From Candidatus Bathyarchaeota archaeon (GTDB lineage Archaea > Thermoproteota > Bathyarchaeia > Bathyarchaeales > Bathycorpusculaceae): a stretch of DNA of 64,000 nt. The translations under genes and the position numbers were made by a program. Each line of letters starts with the position of its first letter. Positions within the stretch are counted from its first letter, which is position 1. The stretch is taken from contig PLNS01000021.1 of assembly GCA_003141855.1 (NCBI GenBank), forward strand, positions 21,060-85,059. Direction: 5' to 3'. Under the pieces are notes generated by a model. It was not told the origin of the DNA, searched no databases, and saw only the letters and a program-made list of their open reading frames with translations. Positions 26,847 to 37,560 of this stretch are shown one piece after another.

Positions 26847-29130
26847 GATTCGCGGCTGGATATTCGACGTTTATCCCTCCGACATCGGTCAGATGGCAGT
26901 CTGGATAATAAGCGAAAAAGGCCAAAGAATTAGGCTGACAGATAAGTTCCAACCAAAAATCTACGTCTCGGGAAAAAAAGAGGACCAGGAAAAACTCGTA
27001 GGCAAAATCTATTCAAACCCAGATATTGCAAACTGGACCTTTGTCTGCAAATACGCTCAGCCCACCGATTCAGAAAAATCCCGCGTACTAGAAATAACGC
27101 TAAAAGACTGCAGAAAAGTATCATCCTTAACTAACCAAATTCTGAAAATAGGCGATTACATGCGCCTTGAAGTCCACAACTGCGATTTACGCGGCGACAG
27201 AACATATTTCTTCACCCATGATTTGTTCCCGCTTGCCTATTTAGAAGTTGAAAACCTCAAATCAGGCTTGAAGTACACTCTCCTAGATTGTGTTGAAAGC
27301 ATCGATTACGTTTTGCCCCCGCTGAAAATAACGCATCTGAAAATCGAGATAGCTAAAACAGGCAAAATAGCGAGCCTTCAAGACTCCATTGCCAGCATAA
27401 GCCTTGAGCAAGAAGATCAGCGAATAATAATCGACTCGGGCGATGAGGGGGAAAAGCTCCTGCAACTTAGCAAGACGGTTAAGGAACTTGACCCAGACAT
27501 AATTGTTACCAACGGCGGCGACTCCTATCTCTTCTCCTATCTGCTTCAACGAGCAATCGTCAGCGGGGTGTCGCCCAAGTTTATTCTTAGCCGCGATGAA
27601 GTTCCATTTGTGCCTAAAGCGCAGCAGGGAAAGACCTTCTTTTCCTATGGACGAACATTCTACAAAGCCCCAACAATCCGCCTCTACGGAAGAGTCCACA
27701 TAGACGCCGGCAACACATTCATTCTAAACGAAAGCAGCTTCCAAGGCTTATTTGAAATAGCAAGAACCTGCCGCGCACCCCTGCACACATCCTCCCGATC
27801 ATCCATTGGGTCAAGCATGTCTTCCCTTCAGTTCTATCAAGCGTTCAAACAAGAGATTTTGATTCCCCGAAACAAAAGCATCCCTGAAGCCTTCAAATCA
27901 GCCTACGAACTCCTCGTTGCAGACAGAGGTGGCTTTGTATATGAACCAAAAGTAGGCATCCACGACAACACAGGCGAAGTGGACTTTTCATCGATGTATC
28001 CAAGCCTCATGGTAAACAACAACATTTCCGCTGAAACCGTCTTATGCAAGTGCTGCCCAGACTCTCACCTTCGTATCCCAGAATTAAACTATAATATTTG
28101 CGAGAAACGAATCGGCGTCGTTCCGAAAGCCCTAAAACTCGTCGTAGAGAAGCGGCTGAAGTATAAGCACCTAAGGGATGACGTGATGAATCCCAAACTC
28201 AAAGAGATGTACGACAACAGACAAACCGCTCTAAAGTGGATTCTTGTAACCTGTTTTGGTTATCTGGGCTATCGGAACGCGAAGTTCGGAACGGTTGACG
28301 GTCACATTGGAGTTTGCGCGTTTGGCCGAGATGCATTTCTTAAAGCTGCACGAATCTCTGAGAGCCGCGGCTTTGAGGTTCTGCACGGAATCGTAGATTC
28401 GCTGTGGCTGAAAAAAGAAAACACAAGTCTTGAAGAATACGAGGAGCTATGCAAACAGGTAAGCGATGACATTGGTGTCCTATTAAATTTTGAAGGCCGA
28501 TACAAATGGATTGTTTTCTTGCCCTCAAAAATGCATCCTAACATCGGCGTCCTAAACCGTTACTACGGAGTAATGGAGAATGGAAAACTAAAAGTCAGAG
28601 GCATTGAAGTACGCAAACACGACACACCCAGATTTGTTTACAATGCCCAGATGGAAATGATCAACACATTTTCAGCGGCAAACAACTCAAAAGAATTCAT
28701 GCAAAAAATCCCCCAAGCACTAAACGTGGTAAAAACTTACCGGCAAAAACTAATCAATGGAGAAGTGCCCATAGAGGATTTGATTGTTTCCAAGCACTTA
28801 TCGAAAAGCCCCAACCGTTACAAGCAGCACGTTAGCCAGGTTATCGCAGCCGAGCAGCTAATCAAAGAAGGCAGCGAAGTCCACGCAGGAAAGAATGTGC
28901 ATTTTGTTTTCACTGATTCAAAAAACAAGCGGTTTGAACGACGAGTAAGAGCGGAACAACTACTTGACAAAGGCGTTAACCCCGATGAAAGAAAATACCT
29001 GCAGCTTCTGTATGAGTCAGCGGCTAACCTTCTGAGCTTCTCAAATTACACTGCAAAAACAGTTCAAGACTCTATTAGAGGGTATGAGTACAAGGACCTC
29101 TTTAGTTTTTGTTCCACTGAAGATTATTAG
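26824..29130 (+). CDS. Family-B DNA polymerase with altered catalytic motif C (PolB2/'inactivated' archaeal PolB type)
   Basis: Motif A GEVDFSSMYPSLMVNNN; motif B KWILVTCFGYLGYRNAKFG; motif C HGIVDSLWL instead of YxDTDS. Confidence 0.88.
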   Translation: MQSSTSPKIRGWIFDVYPSDIGQMAVWIISEKGQRIRLTDKFQPKIYVSGKKEDQEKLVGKIYSNPDIANWTFVCKYAQPTDSEKSRVLEITLKDCRKVSSLTNQILKIGDYMRLEVHNCDLRGDRTYFFTHDLFPLAYLEVENLKSGLKYTLLDCVESIDYVLPPLKITHLKIEIAKTGKIASLQDSIASISLEQEDQRIIIDSGDEGEKLLQLSKTVKELDPDIIVTNGGDSYLFSYLLQRAIVSGVSPKFILSRDEVPFVPKAQQGKTFFSYGRTFYKAPTIRLYGRVHIDAGNTFILNESSFQGLFEIARTCRAPLHTSSRSSIGSSMSSLQFYQAFKQEILIPRNKSIPEAFKSAYELLVADRGGFVYEPKVGIHDNTGEVDFSSMYPSLMVNNNISAETVLCKCCPDSHLRIPELNYNICEKRIGVVPKALKLVVEKRLKYKHLRDDVMNPKLKEMYDNRQTALKWILVTCFGYLGYRNAKFGTVDGHIGVCAFGRDAFLKAARISESRGFEVLHGIVDSLWLKKENTSLEEYEELCKQVSDDIGVLLNFEGRYKWIVFLPSKMHPNIGVLNRYYGVMENGKLKVRGIEVRKHDTPRFVYNAQMEMINTFSAANNSKEFMQKIPQALNVVKTYRQKLINGEVPIEDLIVSKHLSKSPNRYKQHVSQVIAAEQLIKEGSEVHAGKNVHFVFTDSKNKRFERRVRAEQLLDKGVNPDERKYLQLLYESAANLLSFSNYTAKTVQDSIRGYEYKDLFSFCSTEDY

Positions 29131-29182
29131 CTTGCTGTCTTGAAAATATCTTGTCAAACAATAAATAAAGCCCAAACGCTAA

Positions 29183-29962
29183 TTGATAACTCGTTTTAAC
29201 GGGATATTCAAGGCGGTTGATTTGATAGAAATTAAACAAACTTCAGAAGGCAACCCGCTTATAATGTCCTCTGTATCTGATTTTTGCGGTTCAATGGGTT
29301 ACTGTGAACTTCGAATAAGGCACTATCTTAAAGGAATCAAGCCTCCTCAAACGCAGAAAACTATTGACGGAACCAAATCACATGAGAAGGAAGAAGTTTA
29401 CGAAAAAGAACACTTTACTTTTGAACCTGTAACAGAAGAAGGCTTGAAAGATTTAACCAAGGACATAGAATTTGCCCGTGAAGGATTATTTACACGGTTT
29501 CAAAGAGAATTATCATTTGGTACTGAGAAGCTTTCAATTTTGCTTTATGGCAGAGCCGATAAGGTAATGCGAAGTAACGGAACGTTGATTATAGAAGATT
29601 CAAAGTATCCCGCTTCAAAAGGAAAATACTCAATCCAATATCAGCCGTTTGACGACCAAAAACTTCAGACTCTGCTATATTTGAACTCTAATTATAGTGA
29701 GAGCGGCTCTCTAAATGAGAGTGACTGCTTTGAGATTTCCTGTGAGAAAAAAGCCTGGATCATTAATATAAAAGACAAGGCAACCTTGGAAAGCATCAAG
29801 ATATTTCAAGGCTTTCAAACATCCGAAGCTAAAGATTTCTTAAATGAAAAAGTTACAAGATTCGCATTGATAGCTTTGGGAAAAGTAGAACCCGAGCATC
29901 ACAATAACGTTAGGAAATGCCAGAGTTGCAGATTCACAGATTGCCAATATATTTTGCATTAA
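29183..29962 (+). CDS. Cas4/RecB-like PD-(D/E)XK nuclease with Fe-S-type cysteines
   Basis: SVSDFCGSMGYCELRIRHYLKG; GRADKVMRSNGTLIIEDSKYP; C-terminal KCQSCRFTDC. Confidence 0.75.
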   Translation: MITRFNGIFKAVDLIEIKQTSEGNPLIMSSVSDFCGSMGYCELRIRHYLKGIKPPQTQKTIDGTKSHEKEEVYEKEHFTFEPVTEEGLKDLTKDIEFAREGLFTRFQRELSFGTEKLSILLYGRADKVMRSNGTLIIEDSKYPASKGKYSIQYQPFDDQKLQTLLYLNSNYSESGSLNESDCFEISCEKKAWIINIKDKATLESIKIFQGFQTSEAKDFLNEKVTRFALIALGKVEPEHHNNVRKCQSCRFTDCQYILH

Positions 29963-30018
29963 ATCCGATAAGAAGGCAAGATTCAATTATCCGTAGACCA
30001 ATATTCGCAAGAACTAAA

Positions 30019-30276
30019 ATGAATATGTCCGAAGCAATGAAAATTAAGCGTCAAATAAAAGACTCTTGCGGTATTGAGGCAATAATGGTGGATTTGCCCG
30101 AAGTCGGCCTTGTCCTAACTGTCGAACGAAGCACGCTCGACAAGGACTCATACAAACTTTTAGCAGATTATACCGCCGAAAACAACCTTAACCTACAGCT
30201 GGAACTGGGCAGATTCATCATTTCTAACCAAGCCCTGCCGCCTCCAAAGTCTTTCGGGGTTGAAAAGCAATATTAA
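30019..30276 (+). CDS. Small hypothetical protein
   Basis: MNMSEAMKIKRQIKDSCGIEAIMVDLPEVGLVLTVERSTLDKDSYKLLADYTAENNLNLQLELGRF...; internal ATG of the 29917 ORF. Confidence 0.5.
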   Translation: MNMSEAMKIKRQIKDSCGIEAIMVDLPEVGLVLTVERSTLDKDSYKLLADYTAENNLNLQLELGRFIISNQALPPPKSFGVEKQY

Positions 30277-30460
30277 ATCTCCTATTAAGAGAGGTTTAGG
30301 AGGAAATTGTTTTTCGGCTAAACTCCATCATGTCAGCGAAAAAAACCAATTGAGATCCAGATCAAGGTCCATACAAATATACGTCTCATCTTGATACAGC
30401 AAAACTGCGTCAATTTATAAAACTGGGTTTAATCCAGATGGGTTTAAATCTTTATTTGGT

Positions 30461-30951
30461 TTACCAGAATTTGAGCGGTGACTTGAAACTCTTTTCAATT
30501 TCTCTTCTAGTCTTGGAGCCTAGCTTAATTGGAGCATCCTTTAACCATGGGATATACTCCCATTTCCAAATCCTGCTGTTCGCGTCATGCTCAGCCATGG
30601 CATGGTTCGCGTGTTTACAAACACAACAGGGTGCTTACCGTCTAAAAAATAGTACATGATAGGATGTTTCGGTGCTGGCGGAGGAGTTTTGTCGCCGTGA
30701 ATTGAATCTGAATTCATTCCGTTCTCATAGATGTATATCCCTTCGAAGGTAAATCTATCGTTTACCGGATCCTTTGCGACAAGAATCTTGAACGATTCCA
30801 GATCCATCACCCTGCCGTAAATTAATCGCCGTAGCCCAGTGTAAACAGAATTCAAGATTCCATGCTGACGAAGTCTTTCGTTGTTAAAAAGAAGCTTGCT
30901 TTGTGTTGAAGGTTCCAAACCCATTTGGGTCTGAGACCCAGCGGCCCCCAC
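30461..30951 (-). pseudogene. Hypothetical protein gene broken by a frameshift
   Basis: ...DGKHPVVFVN then in the next frame HANHAMAEHDANSRIWKWEYIPWLKDAPIKLGSKTRREIEKSFKSPLKFW*. Confidence 0.7.
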
Positions 30952-31188
30952 CGCACGAATATGTACTTTTTAGAAGCCCAAGAGTTTTGAGGGTGGCATC
31001 TCCACTTTGGCTGGATTCAAATCCATGCCCTGTTCAATTTATCAGAGGGTGGAAGTTCCACATTAACCAAGGCCTCCAAAGAACAACAGTTTAGTCAAGA
31101 AACGAGACCGTGTGAAAATTACTTAACGACCGTTTGTAAGCTTGAAAAATTACCCAATACTCTTGGGATTTTACCTTTCTCTTATTCT

Positions 31189-32676
31189 TTATTTCTTAAC
31201 AAGCGCCTGAATTAGCGCTTCAACCCCAAGAATGTTTAGAGCTCTCCTCAAATTATAAGAAAACAAAAGCAACCCAACTTCCCCACTGACTTTTCTAAGG
31301 CCTCTAAGCAGCAAATATGGAGCACCAAAAGCTCTCTTTAGTGTACCAAACGTATGCTCAACCACCTTTTTGCGCTCACCCATAACTTCAGGATGCAATT
31401 TCATCCGCTCTCTCATATCATCGACAACTCCCTCATGGATCCACCGACAAATTACGCGACCAACCTTATTGCCTGTACACTTAGTCATGAAAAACTGGCA
31501 TGAAGAACAAACACCCTTCAGGCACTTGTAGATTCGTTTATGCATACCATCTTGAACTTTGCTGCCATGAAAGTAAAGGCGTTGCCCAGCCGGGCAAACA
31601 TACATGTCAGCACTCTTATCGTAGCGGAATTTGTCAGCAGTAAACTCCGGTGACACAATACTGCCACCACTTCCAGATCGCTTCACTGCAACAAAGGGTG
31701 TAACCCCACTATCGACACACTGCTTGATTTGCATAAAATCAAAATAACCCTTATCAGATAAACAATCAATCTGCTCAACGCATAGTGTTTCTTTAGCGCT
31801 TATAGCTACGCCACTGAGTTGATTTAGGTCTGAGGCTTCGTTAGTGACCAAGTAGTTAACGATCAGGTGGTTTTTTGAATCCACTGCTGCTTGCATGTTG
31901 TAGCAGGATTCAACTCTGCCATGATTCATCATCTGCCGACAATCTTGATCTGTTAGAGCAACTTCCTTTTGGCCGCTCTTTTCCATTTTGCTAAGGATTT
32001 CTTCGGATTTTTCCTTTTTTTCAAGCAAGGCAGCGAGTTTGTCCACTTCAAAAGCTTTAGCCTCTTCACTCGACTCGCTATTGGCTTGTTGCTCGTCAGA
32101 TGCTTCCTGCGTATCTGCAGCGTCCAGCTCTTCAAGGTAGTGTTTTACTGATTTTTCCATGACCTTTATTCTCTTTGCAAGCGCTCTTTGGGTAAAGGCT
32201 TTATCGTTGGAGTTGACTGCCCGCAGTTTAGTGCCGTCTACGGTTACTTGTTTTGCTCCATAGAGGCTGAGCTCTTTTAGGAAAGAGACAAATTCTTTGA
32301 ATAAGGCGCCTATTGCCTGTGGGTTGTCTTTTCTAAAGTCTGCTATGGTTTTAAAGTCAGGTGCTAAGCCTTTGAGCAGCCAGATGCATTCGAGGTTGGT
32401 TTTGCTTTCTCGTTCTAGTTTTCTGCTTGAGCGGATGTGGTTTAGGCCTCCGTAGAGGTAGAGTTTACAGAGGTCTTTTGGGTTGTATGATGGTCTTCCA
32501 AGCTCCTGTGGTGTTGAGTGGGTAAAGCCTAACTTTTCCATATCCAGCGTGTTTACGTAGGCGTCTATAAATCTAACGGGATTGTCTGTTTGAACGTATT
32601 GTTCTATTGTTTTTGGCAGTAGAAATGTTTGGCTTCTGGATAAACCTTCCACATAGCTGTTGGTTTCGTTGTTCAT
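31189..32676 (-). mobile_element. IS1182-family-like DDE transposase (element ends not resolved)
   Basis: FLLPKTIEQYVQTDNPVRFIDAYVNTLDM...GRPSYNPKDLCKLYLYGGLNHIRSSRKLERE...VTVDGTKLRA; C-terminal KKVVEHTFGTLKRAFG. Confidence 0.88.
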
Positions 32677-32850
32677 TGTCTGCTCATCCGTTCTGGTCTT
32701 GGTTTGTTATGGTCATGGAACTAGATTTAAAATTAACGACAATCTAGGCGAGCTAGAGCAGACTTTTCACACAGTCTCAAACCTTGACGAATCTCAGTCA
32801 AGGGACGTTTACGAGAAGTCTTTTATTGCTATAGGTTCAATCAACTAACT

Positions 32851-33699
32851 ATGGGTACTAAAAACAAGAGTTTCGCTGTTCTTATTCTCCTATTCCTTGC
32901 GCTAATTCTTTTGCCATTTGTATTGGCTGATAGTGAATTAACATCTGCAACTTTTACATTGGCACCCGGCAGTTACATCCAATTCTCTATTGAATTGCAG
33001 AAGAATGACCGCTTTGAAGGTAACTTTACAGTAAGCGACCTTTTGCCTTACAAACCCGTTGTTACCTTCCCGTGGGGTAATAACGACATTCATACATATT
33101 CTATTGATGTTACTATGATAATGAGCAACCCTGAGTTCAATAAACCCTATACCCCGCAGAAGATTTTAGATTTTAACGGAGTAAAAGGAAATTCTCTATA
33201 CTTCTTTAATTGGACAGCTAATCGTTCAGCACCCTATCTTGTTATATTTTACTGTAGCTCAGAATACTTTCCTCAAGAGGCAAAAATCCCACAAATGACA
33301 TTTAATTATAATGTAAGGGAGGATAATTCCCTTAAAGTCAACATTTTATCACCGTTAAGTCAGACATACGAAGAAATGAGTATTCCTCTTAATTTTACTG
33401 TAAGCAGGGCTAATAATATAGTAACGTACAGTCTTGACAGAAAAGACAATGTGACTCTTTATGGCAACACAACACTAACGGGATTATCCAATGGTATTCA
33501 TACTGCTACAGTTTACGCTAGTGATACTTTCGGCTATTCAGACAGTCAAACAGTCACCTTTAGGGTTGAACCCATAACGACTGCCGAAAGTGGTTCTATA
33601 ACTTGGTTGGGTGTAGCTTTTGCTGTGTCCATTGTCGCTTTAGCTGCAGTTATGGTGGTAGTGTTTTATAGAAGGCATCGAAAACCCGCTTCATGTTAA
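32851..33699 (+). CDS. Secreted/membrane-anchored protein with signal peptide and C-terminal TM
   Basis: N-terminal FAVLILLFLALILLPFVLA and C-terminal GVAFAVSIVALAAVMVVVFYRRHRK. Confidence 0.7.
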   Translation: MGTKNKSFAVLILLFLALILLPFVLADSELTSATFTLAPGSYIQFSIELQKNDRFEGNFTVSDLLPYKPVVTFPWGNNDIHTYSIDVTMIMSNPEFNKPYTPQKILDFNGVKGNSLYFFNWTANRSAPYLVIFYCSSEYFPQEAKIPQMTFNYNVREDNSLKVNILSPLSQTYEEMSIPLNFTVSRANNIVTYSLDRKDNVTLYGNTTLTGLSNGIHTATVYASDTFGYSDSQTVTFRVEPITTAESGSITWLGVAFAVSIVALAAVMVVVFYRRHRKPASC

Positions 33700-33781
33700 G
33701 TTAAGATTGTTAGGTCAAGAATCCTTTTGACGAAAAGGCTTTTTATTAATAAACTAATACACACAGATTAAGTGAGCTTGC

Positions 33782-34300
33782 TTGTTTGAGAGAATAGTTG
33801 CTTTGGACGCCGAGAAAGCCTACTCTGAATTGAAAAACCAATTATTCAGACAAAACAGTAAACTGATAATAGATGAGCCTCCACAGCACTTAGTTGTTGA
33901 GCAAGGGTCTCTGTTTGGATTGACTCCAAAGGGTGCCAAGAAGCGTATTGAATGTCACTTTCATCCTCAAGGAGACCATACACGAATAGTTGCCAAAACT
34001 TCTTTGTCTTCTAATTGGAAAAAGGTTACCTGTTTAGGCTACTTAATTGGGGCTGTTTGTATAGCCTTAGCAATCTTGCTTGCATTTACGGTTCAAGCGA
34101 TAGCAACTCAGCCATACTTCTTGAGTATTTTTACTGAATTTGGAAGTTACAATTATTCCCAACTTCAGCTCATTGCTAATATGTTATGGGGCTTGGCGAT
34201 TTTTCTTGTATCAATATTATCGGTAAATATAATCGCTGATTTGTTAATTTACAGAAGGAAGGATTCTCTTATAGAAGAAACTTTGAAAATGCTTCCTTAA
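33782..34300 (+). CDS. Membrane protein, unknown
   Basis: Two hydrophobic segments; good ORF. Confidence 0.6.
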   Translation: MFERIVALDAEKAYSELKNQLFRQNSKLIIDEPPQHLVVEQGSLFGLTPKGAKKRIECHFHPQGDHTRIVAKTSLSSNWKKVTCLGYLIGAVCIALAILLAFTVQAIATQPYFLSIFTEFGSYNYSQLQLIANMLWGLAIFLVSILSVNIIADLLIYRRKDSLIEETLKMLP

Positions 34301-34438
34301 TTATTAGAAGATTAACAGCCAAGCCCTAAGATTTCAATTTCTTCGATTATAGGGACACGAATACCTTTTCCCACGATTGGGTGTACCTTGCTTATAAGGC
34401 TAAATCTTTTAAGTAAGGTCAGAAAATATGCAAATTTT

Positions 34439-34481
34439 AGGGATTCGCTTAAATAATTATGCGCATCCCAGCGGGCCCGCC
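34439..34481. repeat. Intergenic hairpin repeat, copy 1
   Basis: AGGGATTCGCTTAAATAATTATGCGCATCCCAGCGGGCCCGCC; about 34/43 positions shared with 38199-38241. Confidence 0.65.
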
Positions 34482-34755
34482 GCCACCTGCGCACATTTAT
34501 ACCATTTTTCCCCTTTTTTCTTTCTTCTTTTTCTTTTAACACGTCTGTATGGTATATGCTAAAGAGCTGGGGATGGGAGTTTGATTTGAAGTGCGATTTC
34601 CATCTTTGTTTCTGGAGCCGAATCGCTTTCTATCAGAAACTTTCGAAAATAATTAGCGTTAGCGAAACAAGTTATGCAGCGTGCTGGCGTGGTGGATACC
34701 CCGAGCATCTACTTCCTCAATGAGGCTGACAGAATAATTCTCTGAAAGAGATCAC

Positions 34756-35145
34756 TCAGACGCTCGCGGGGCGAACCGCAAGCTTTCTCATCTTCGTTCT
34801 TCTGCCGAACATGTTCCTAACTTGCTCTTCTGTCATCGCGACCACGATGGTCGTCGGTTTACCTTCCCAACTACTGTCAACTTCCAGTAACTGGATTTCC
34901 GGCGTCAATTCACTAGCAATGAAACTGAACTCCGGCAAGCTAAGCTCGCCCATAAGAAAGGTCACTGGAAAGTCCTCCGAAATGTCCTCGACGAACACCT
35001 TCTTCCCGGTCTTCTTGTTTCTGAACGAGTCCATCTCCATTTCCTCATCTTTTCCTTGGAATTCCCAACTCTTGCTTGTCAGGAACTCGAGAACTCTGGA
35101 ATAGGTCATCGCTATTTTGAACACGTTTTCTACTTCCAAGATCAA
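34756..35145 (-). CDS. Hypothetical protein
   Basis: 129-aa ORF of plausible composition. Confidence 0.5.
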   Translation of the reverse strand: MILEVENVFKIAMTYSRVLEFLTSKSWEFQGKDEEMEMDSFRNKKTGKKVFVEDISEDFPVTFLMGELSLPEFSFIASELTPEIQLLEVDSSWEGKPTTIVVAMTEEQVRNMFGRRTKMRKLAVRPASV

Positions 35146-35584
35146 CGCCTCTCCCGATCTCTTTATTGTACTTTCTCACCAAATAATAGTATGTCGGTTG
35201 CATTACTGGTTGCGCGCGCTTTGACCCCAAAAGCGATAAACGGTAAATTGGTCTTCAATCAAAGACAGATATTTCCACCGCTGCTGGCGTTATCGCCATT
35301 TTCTCAATATTTCCGGTCTCTCTTTTTCTTTTTCTAAATTTAGCGATTTTTGTTAATTTTGATAGGAGGATAGATTATGGTGGTGGGCCGCTGAGATTTG
35401 AACCTAGCCTTCGTGGCGATGTTAGCGTAAATCATCGCTAATTTCATTTCTACGCAGCTATTTTTCCCTTTTTTAATATGGGAAGTTCAATTCCAACAGG
35501 GATACGCCCTCTGGAGGAGAATTTATCTTGCTCTTTCCCCTCTTTTCTTAGCTGGCATTGGGCTTTAACCAATTTTGTGATTGA

Positions 35585-36592
35585 ATGTTGGGGAGAAGCC
35601 CTGCACAACATTATTTATTTACCATTAACCTAACAAACAATCGGCAGCGTTCAATCCAAAAGGTAATCGCATTGATAGATACTGACAACCTCACCAAAAA
35701 ATTCGGAGATCTAACAGCAGTAGACAACCTTACCCTACATGTAAACGACGGCGAAGTCTTCGGTTTCCTCGGACCAAACGGTGCGGGAAAAACCACCACC
35801 ATTAGAATGCTTTGTTGCCTAATATCAAAGACAAGTGGAAGCGCCACAATAGGCGGGTATGAAATAGGCAATAAAGAAGGTTCTTTAAAAATACGTAAAA
35901 TGATTGGGTTGGTTCCTGATAATGTCGGACTATCTGAACATCTAACCGCTTATGATAACCTAGACTTTTACGGAAAAATATATGATTGCTCGGAATCTCA
36001 AAGGAAAGAAAACATTAAACGGTTCCTTGAGATGTTGGGTCTTTGGGAAAAGAGGAATGATTTGGCAGGAACCTTTTCTAAAGGTATGAAGCAAAAGTTA
36101 GCAATTGCGCGTGCTCTTATTCATGACCCTCAAATATTATTTTTGGATGAGCCGACAGCGAACTTGGATCCTGAATCTGCGAAGACAGTTAGAGAATTTA
36201 TTCTTGAACTGAAAAAGCAGAAGAAAACTATTTTCTTAAATACCCATAACCTTGATGAGGCACAGAGGATATGTGATAAAATAGGGATTTTGAATACGAA
36301 GCTTCGTGTGACTGGTACCCCTCAAGATCTTGAAGAGGCAGTTAAGGGTAAGAAAACCATTGTCTCATTGGAACAAGTTAACGAAAAAATTCTTAGCGCT
36401 TTGAAAAAACTATCACTTAAGAATTTGACCAGCGAGGGAAATAAGATAACGTTTGATGTGTCAGACCCAGATAAGGAGAATTGGGGTGCTGTGGAAGCCA
36501 TGGTTTTAGCGGGCGGTCATGTTAACACAGTTAATGTTGTTGGGTCCTCTTTGGAGGATGTGTATTTGAAGCTTGTGAGGGAGTCTGCATGA
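35585..36592 (+). CDS. ABC transporter ATP-binding protein (real start probably later)
   Basis: GPNGAGKTTTIRML, TFSKGMKQKLAIARAL, ILFLDEPTANLDP. Confidence 0.92.
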   Translation: MLGRSPAQHYLFTINLTNNRQRSIQKVIALIDTDNLTKKFGDLTAVDNLTLHVNDGEVFGFLGPNGAGKTTTIRMLCCLISKTSGSATIGGYEIGNKEGSLKIRKMIGLVPDNVGLSEHLTAYDNLDFYGKIYDCSESQRKENIKRFLEMLGLWEKRNDLAGTFSKGMKQKLAIARALIHDPQILFLDEPTANLDPESAKTVREFILELKKQKKTIFLNTHNLDEAQRICDKIGILNTKLRVTGTPQDLEEAVKGKKTIVSLEQVNEKILSALKKLSLKNLTSEGNKITFDVSDPDKENWGAVEAMVLAGGHVNTVNVVGSSLEDVYLKLVRESA

Positions 36593-37329
36593 GATTATCT
36601 AAAGCGTGGCTTGTGGCCTCAAGGGACTTTAAGATATTTAGACGTCAGAAAAATATTTTGTATTCAATCATAGTATTTCCAGTAATAACTTCTGTTCTCT
36701 TTCCAGCCATACTAGAGTTTACTCAACAACGAAGCGGCGGGCTTTCAGCTCCGGGGGTCCTTCCAAACCTATTGAATTCATTTTCGTTCTTTTTTATTAT
36801 TGGAGCAGCGTACATTCCCTTAGGAATTGCCTCTTACAGTATAGTAGGCGAAAAAATCGAAAAGAGTTTGGAACCGCTCCTTGCTACTCCGTTGACGGAT
36901 GGGGAGATTTTGCTTGGGAAAGCGCTTTCTGCTGTGTTGCCAACCCTAGTAGCAATGTACGCAGCCTCCATAGTCTTTATGGTTGGCATCGATGCCACGA
37001 CGGTCGGTAAGCTTGGCTATAATTATTTTCCAAATTCGACATTTGGCGTTTTGCTACTAATTCTACTCCCCGTCGCTGTTGTCATGAGTGTACTATATAG
37101 CGTGATCGTTTCGTCGAGAGCTAACGACGTGCGAAGCGCAAACAGTTATGGGATACTAATTTTGTTTCCACTTTTAGCGACTTATTTACTTAGCGAAGTA
37201 GGCATAATAAGTCTGGACATAAACGGGCTTCTCATAATCGCAGGTATTCTTTTGGCGATTGATATCGCTCTTTATTTCGTAAGTAAAGCAGCGTTTCAAC
37301 GAGAGGAAATACTGACAAAATGGAAGTAA
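36589..37329 (+). CDS. ABC-2 type permease
   Basis: Multiple TM segments; stop/start overlap with ATPase. Confidence 0.85.
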   Translation: MRLSKAWLVASRDFKIFRRQKNILYSIIVFPVITSVLFPAILEFTQQRSGGLSAPGVLPNLLNSFSFFFIIGAAYIPLGIASYSIVGEKIEKSLEPLLATPLTDGEILLGKALSAVLPTLVAMYAASIVFMVGIDATTVGKLGYNYFPNSTFGVLLLILLPVAVVMSVLYSVIVSSRANDVRSANSYGILILFPLLATYLLSEVGIISLDINGLLIIAGILLAIDIALYFVSKAAFQREEILTKWK

Positions 37330-37385
37330 AGCCTCTTTATGCTTGCCAAGATACAGAACAACACATTGAAACGAGGTGGTGGTAA

Positions 37386-37493
37386 ATGACTACAGAGACA
37401 CTTTACATCGTTATTGTTGCAACCATTGTTATTATGGTATTAGGATATCTTTTCAAGTATCGTTTCAAGAAGAACCCGCAAACAATGCAATAA
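37386..37493 (+). CDS. 35-aa single-pass membrane microprotein
   Basis: GAGGTGGTGGTAA-ATG; MTTETLYIVIVATIVIMVLGYLFKYRFKKNPQTMQ*. Confidence 0.5.
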   Translation: MTTETLYIVIVATIVIMVLGYLFKYRFKKNPQTMQ

Positions 37494-37560
37494 ATCAGGG
37501 AGGAAATACTACCAAAGTGGAAGTAGCAAAGTTGGAACTGACGAGGGCGGAGGTGGAACA

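Noticed and set aside
29183-29962. Part of a CRISPR-Cas adaptation module
   Set aside because: No repeat-spacer array and no cas1/cas2 anywhere in the window; Cas4-like PD-(D/E)XK nucleases also occur outside CRISPR.
31100-32760. Terminal inverted repeats of the IS1182-type element
   Set aside because: No convincing TIR pair or target-site duplication could be found by reading both flanks.
34312-34542. 76-aa minus ORF over the hairpin repeat
   Set aside because: Covers the repeat element and lacks a plausible RBS or domain.
35381-35460. Complete tRNA gene on the minus strand
   Set aside because: A T-arm/CCA-like 3' end is visible but no complementary 5' acceptor (CGGCCCA on + strand) occurs within the next ~200 bp, and the T-stem has an A-C mismatch.
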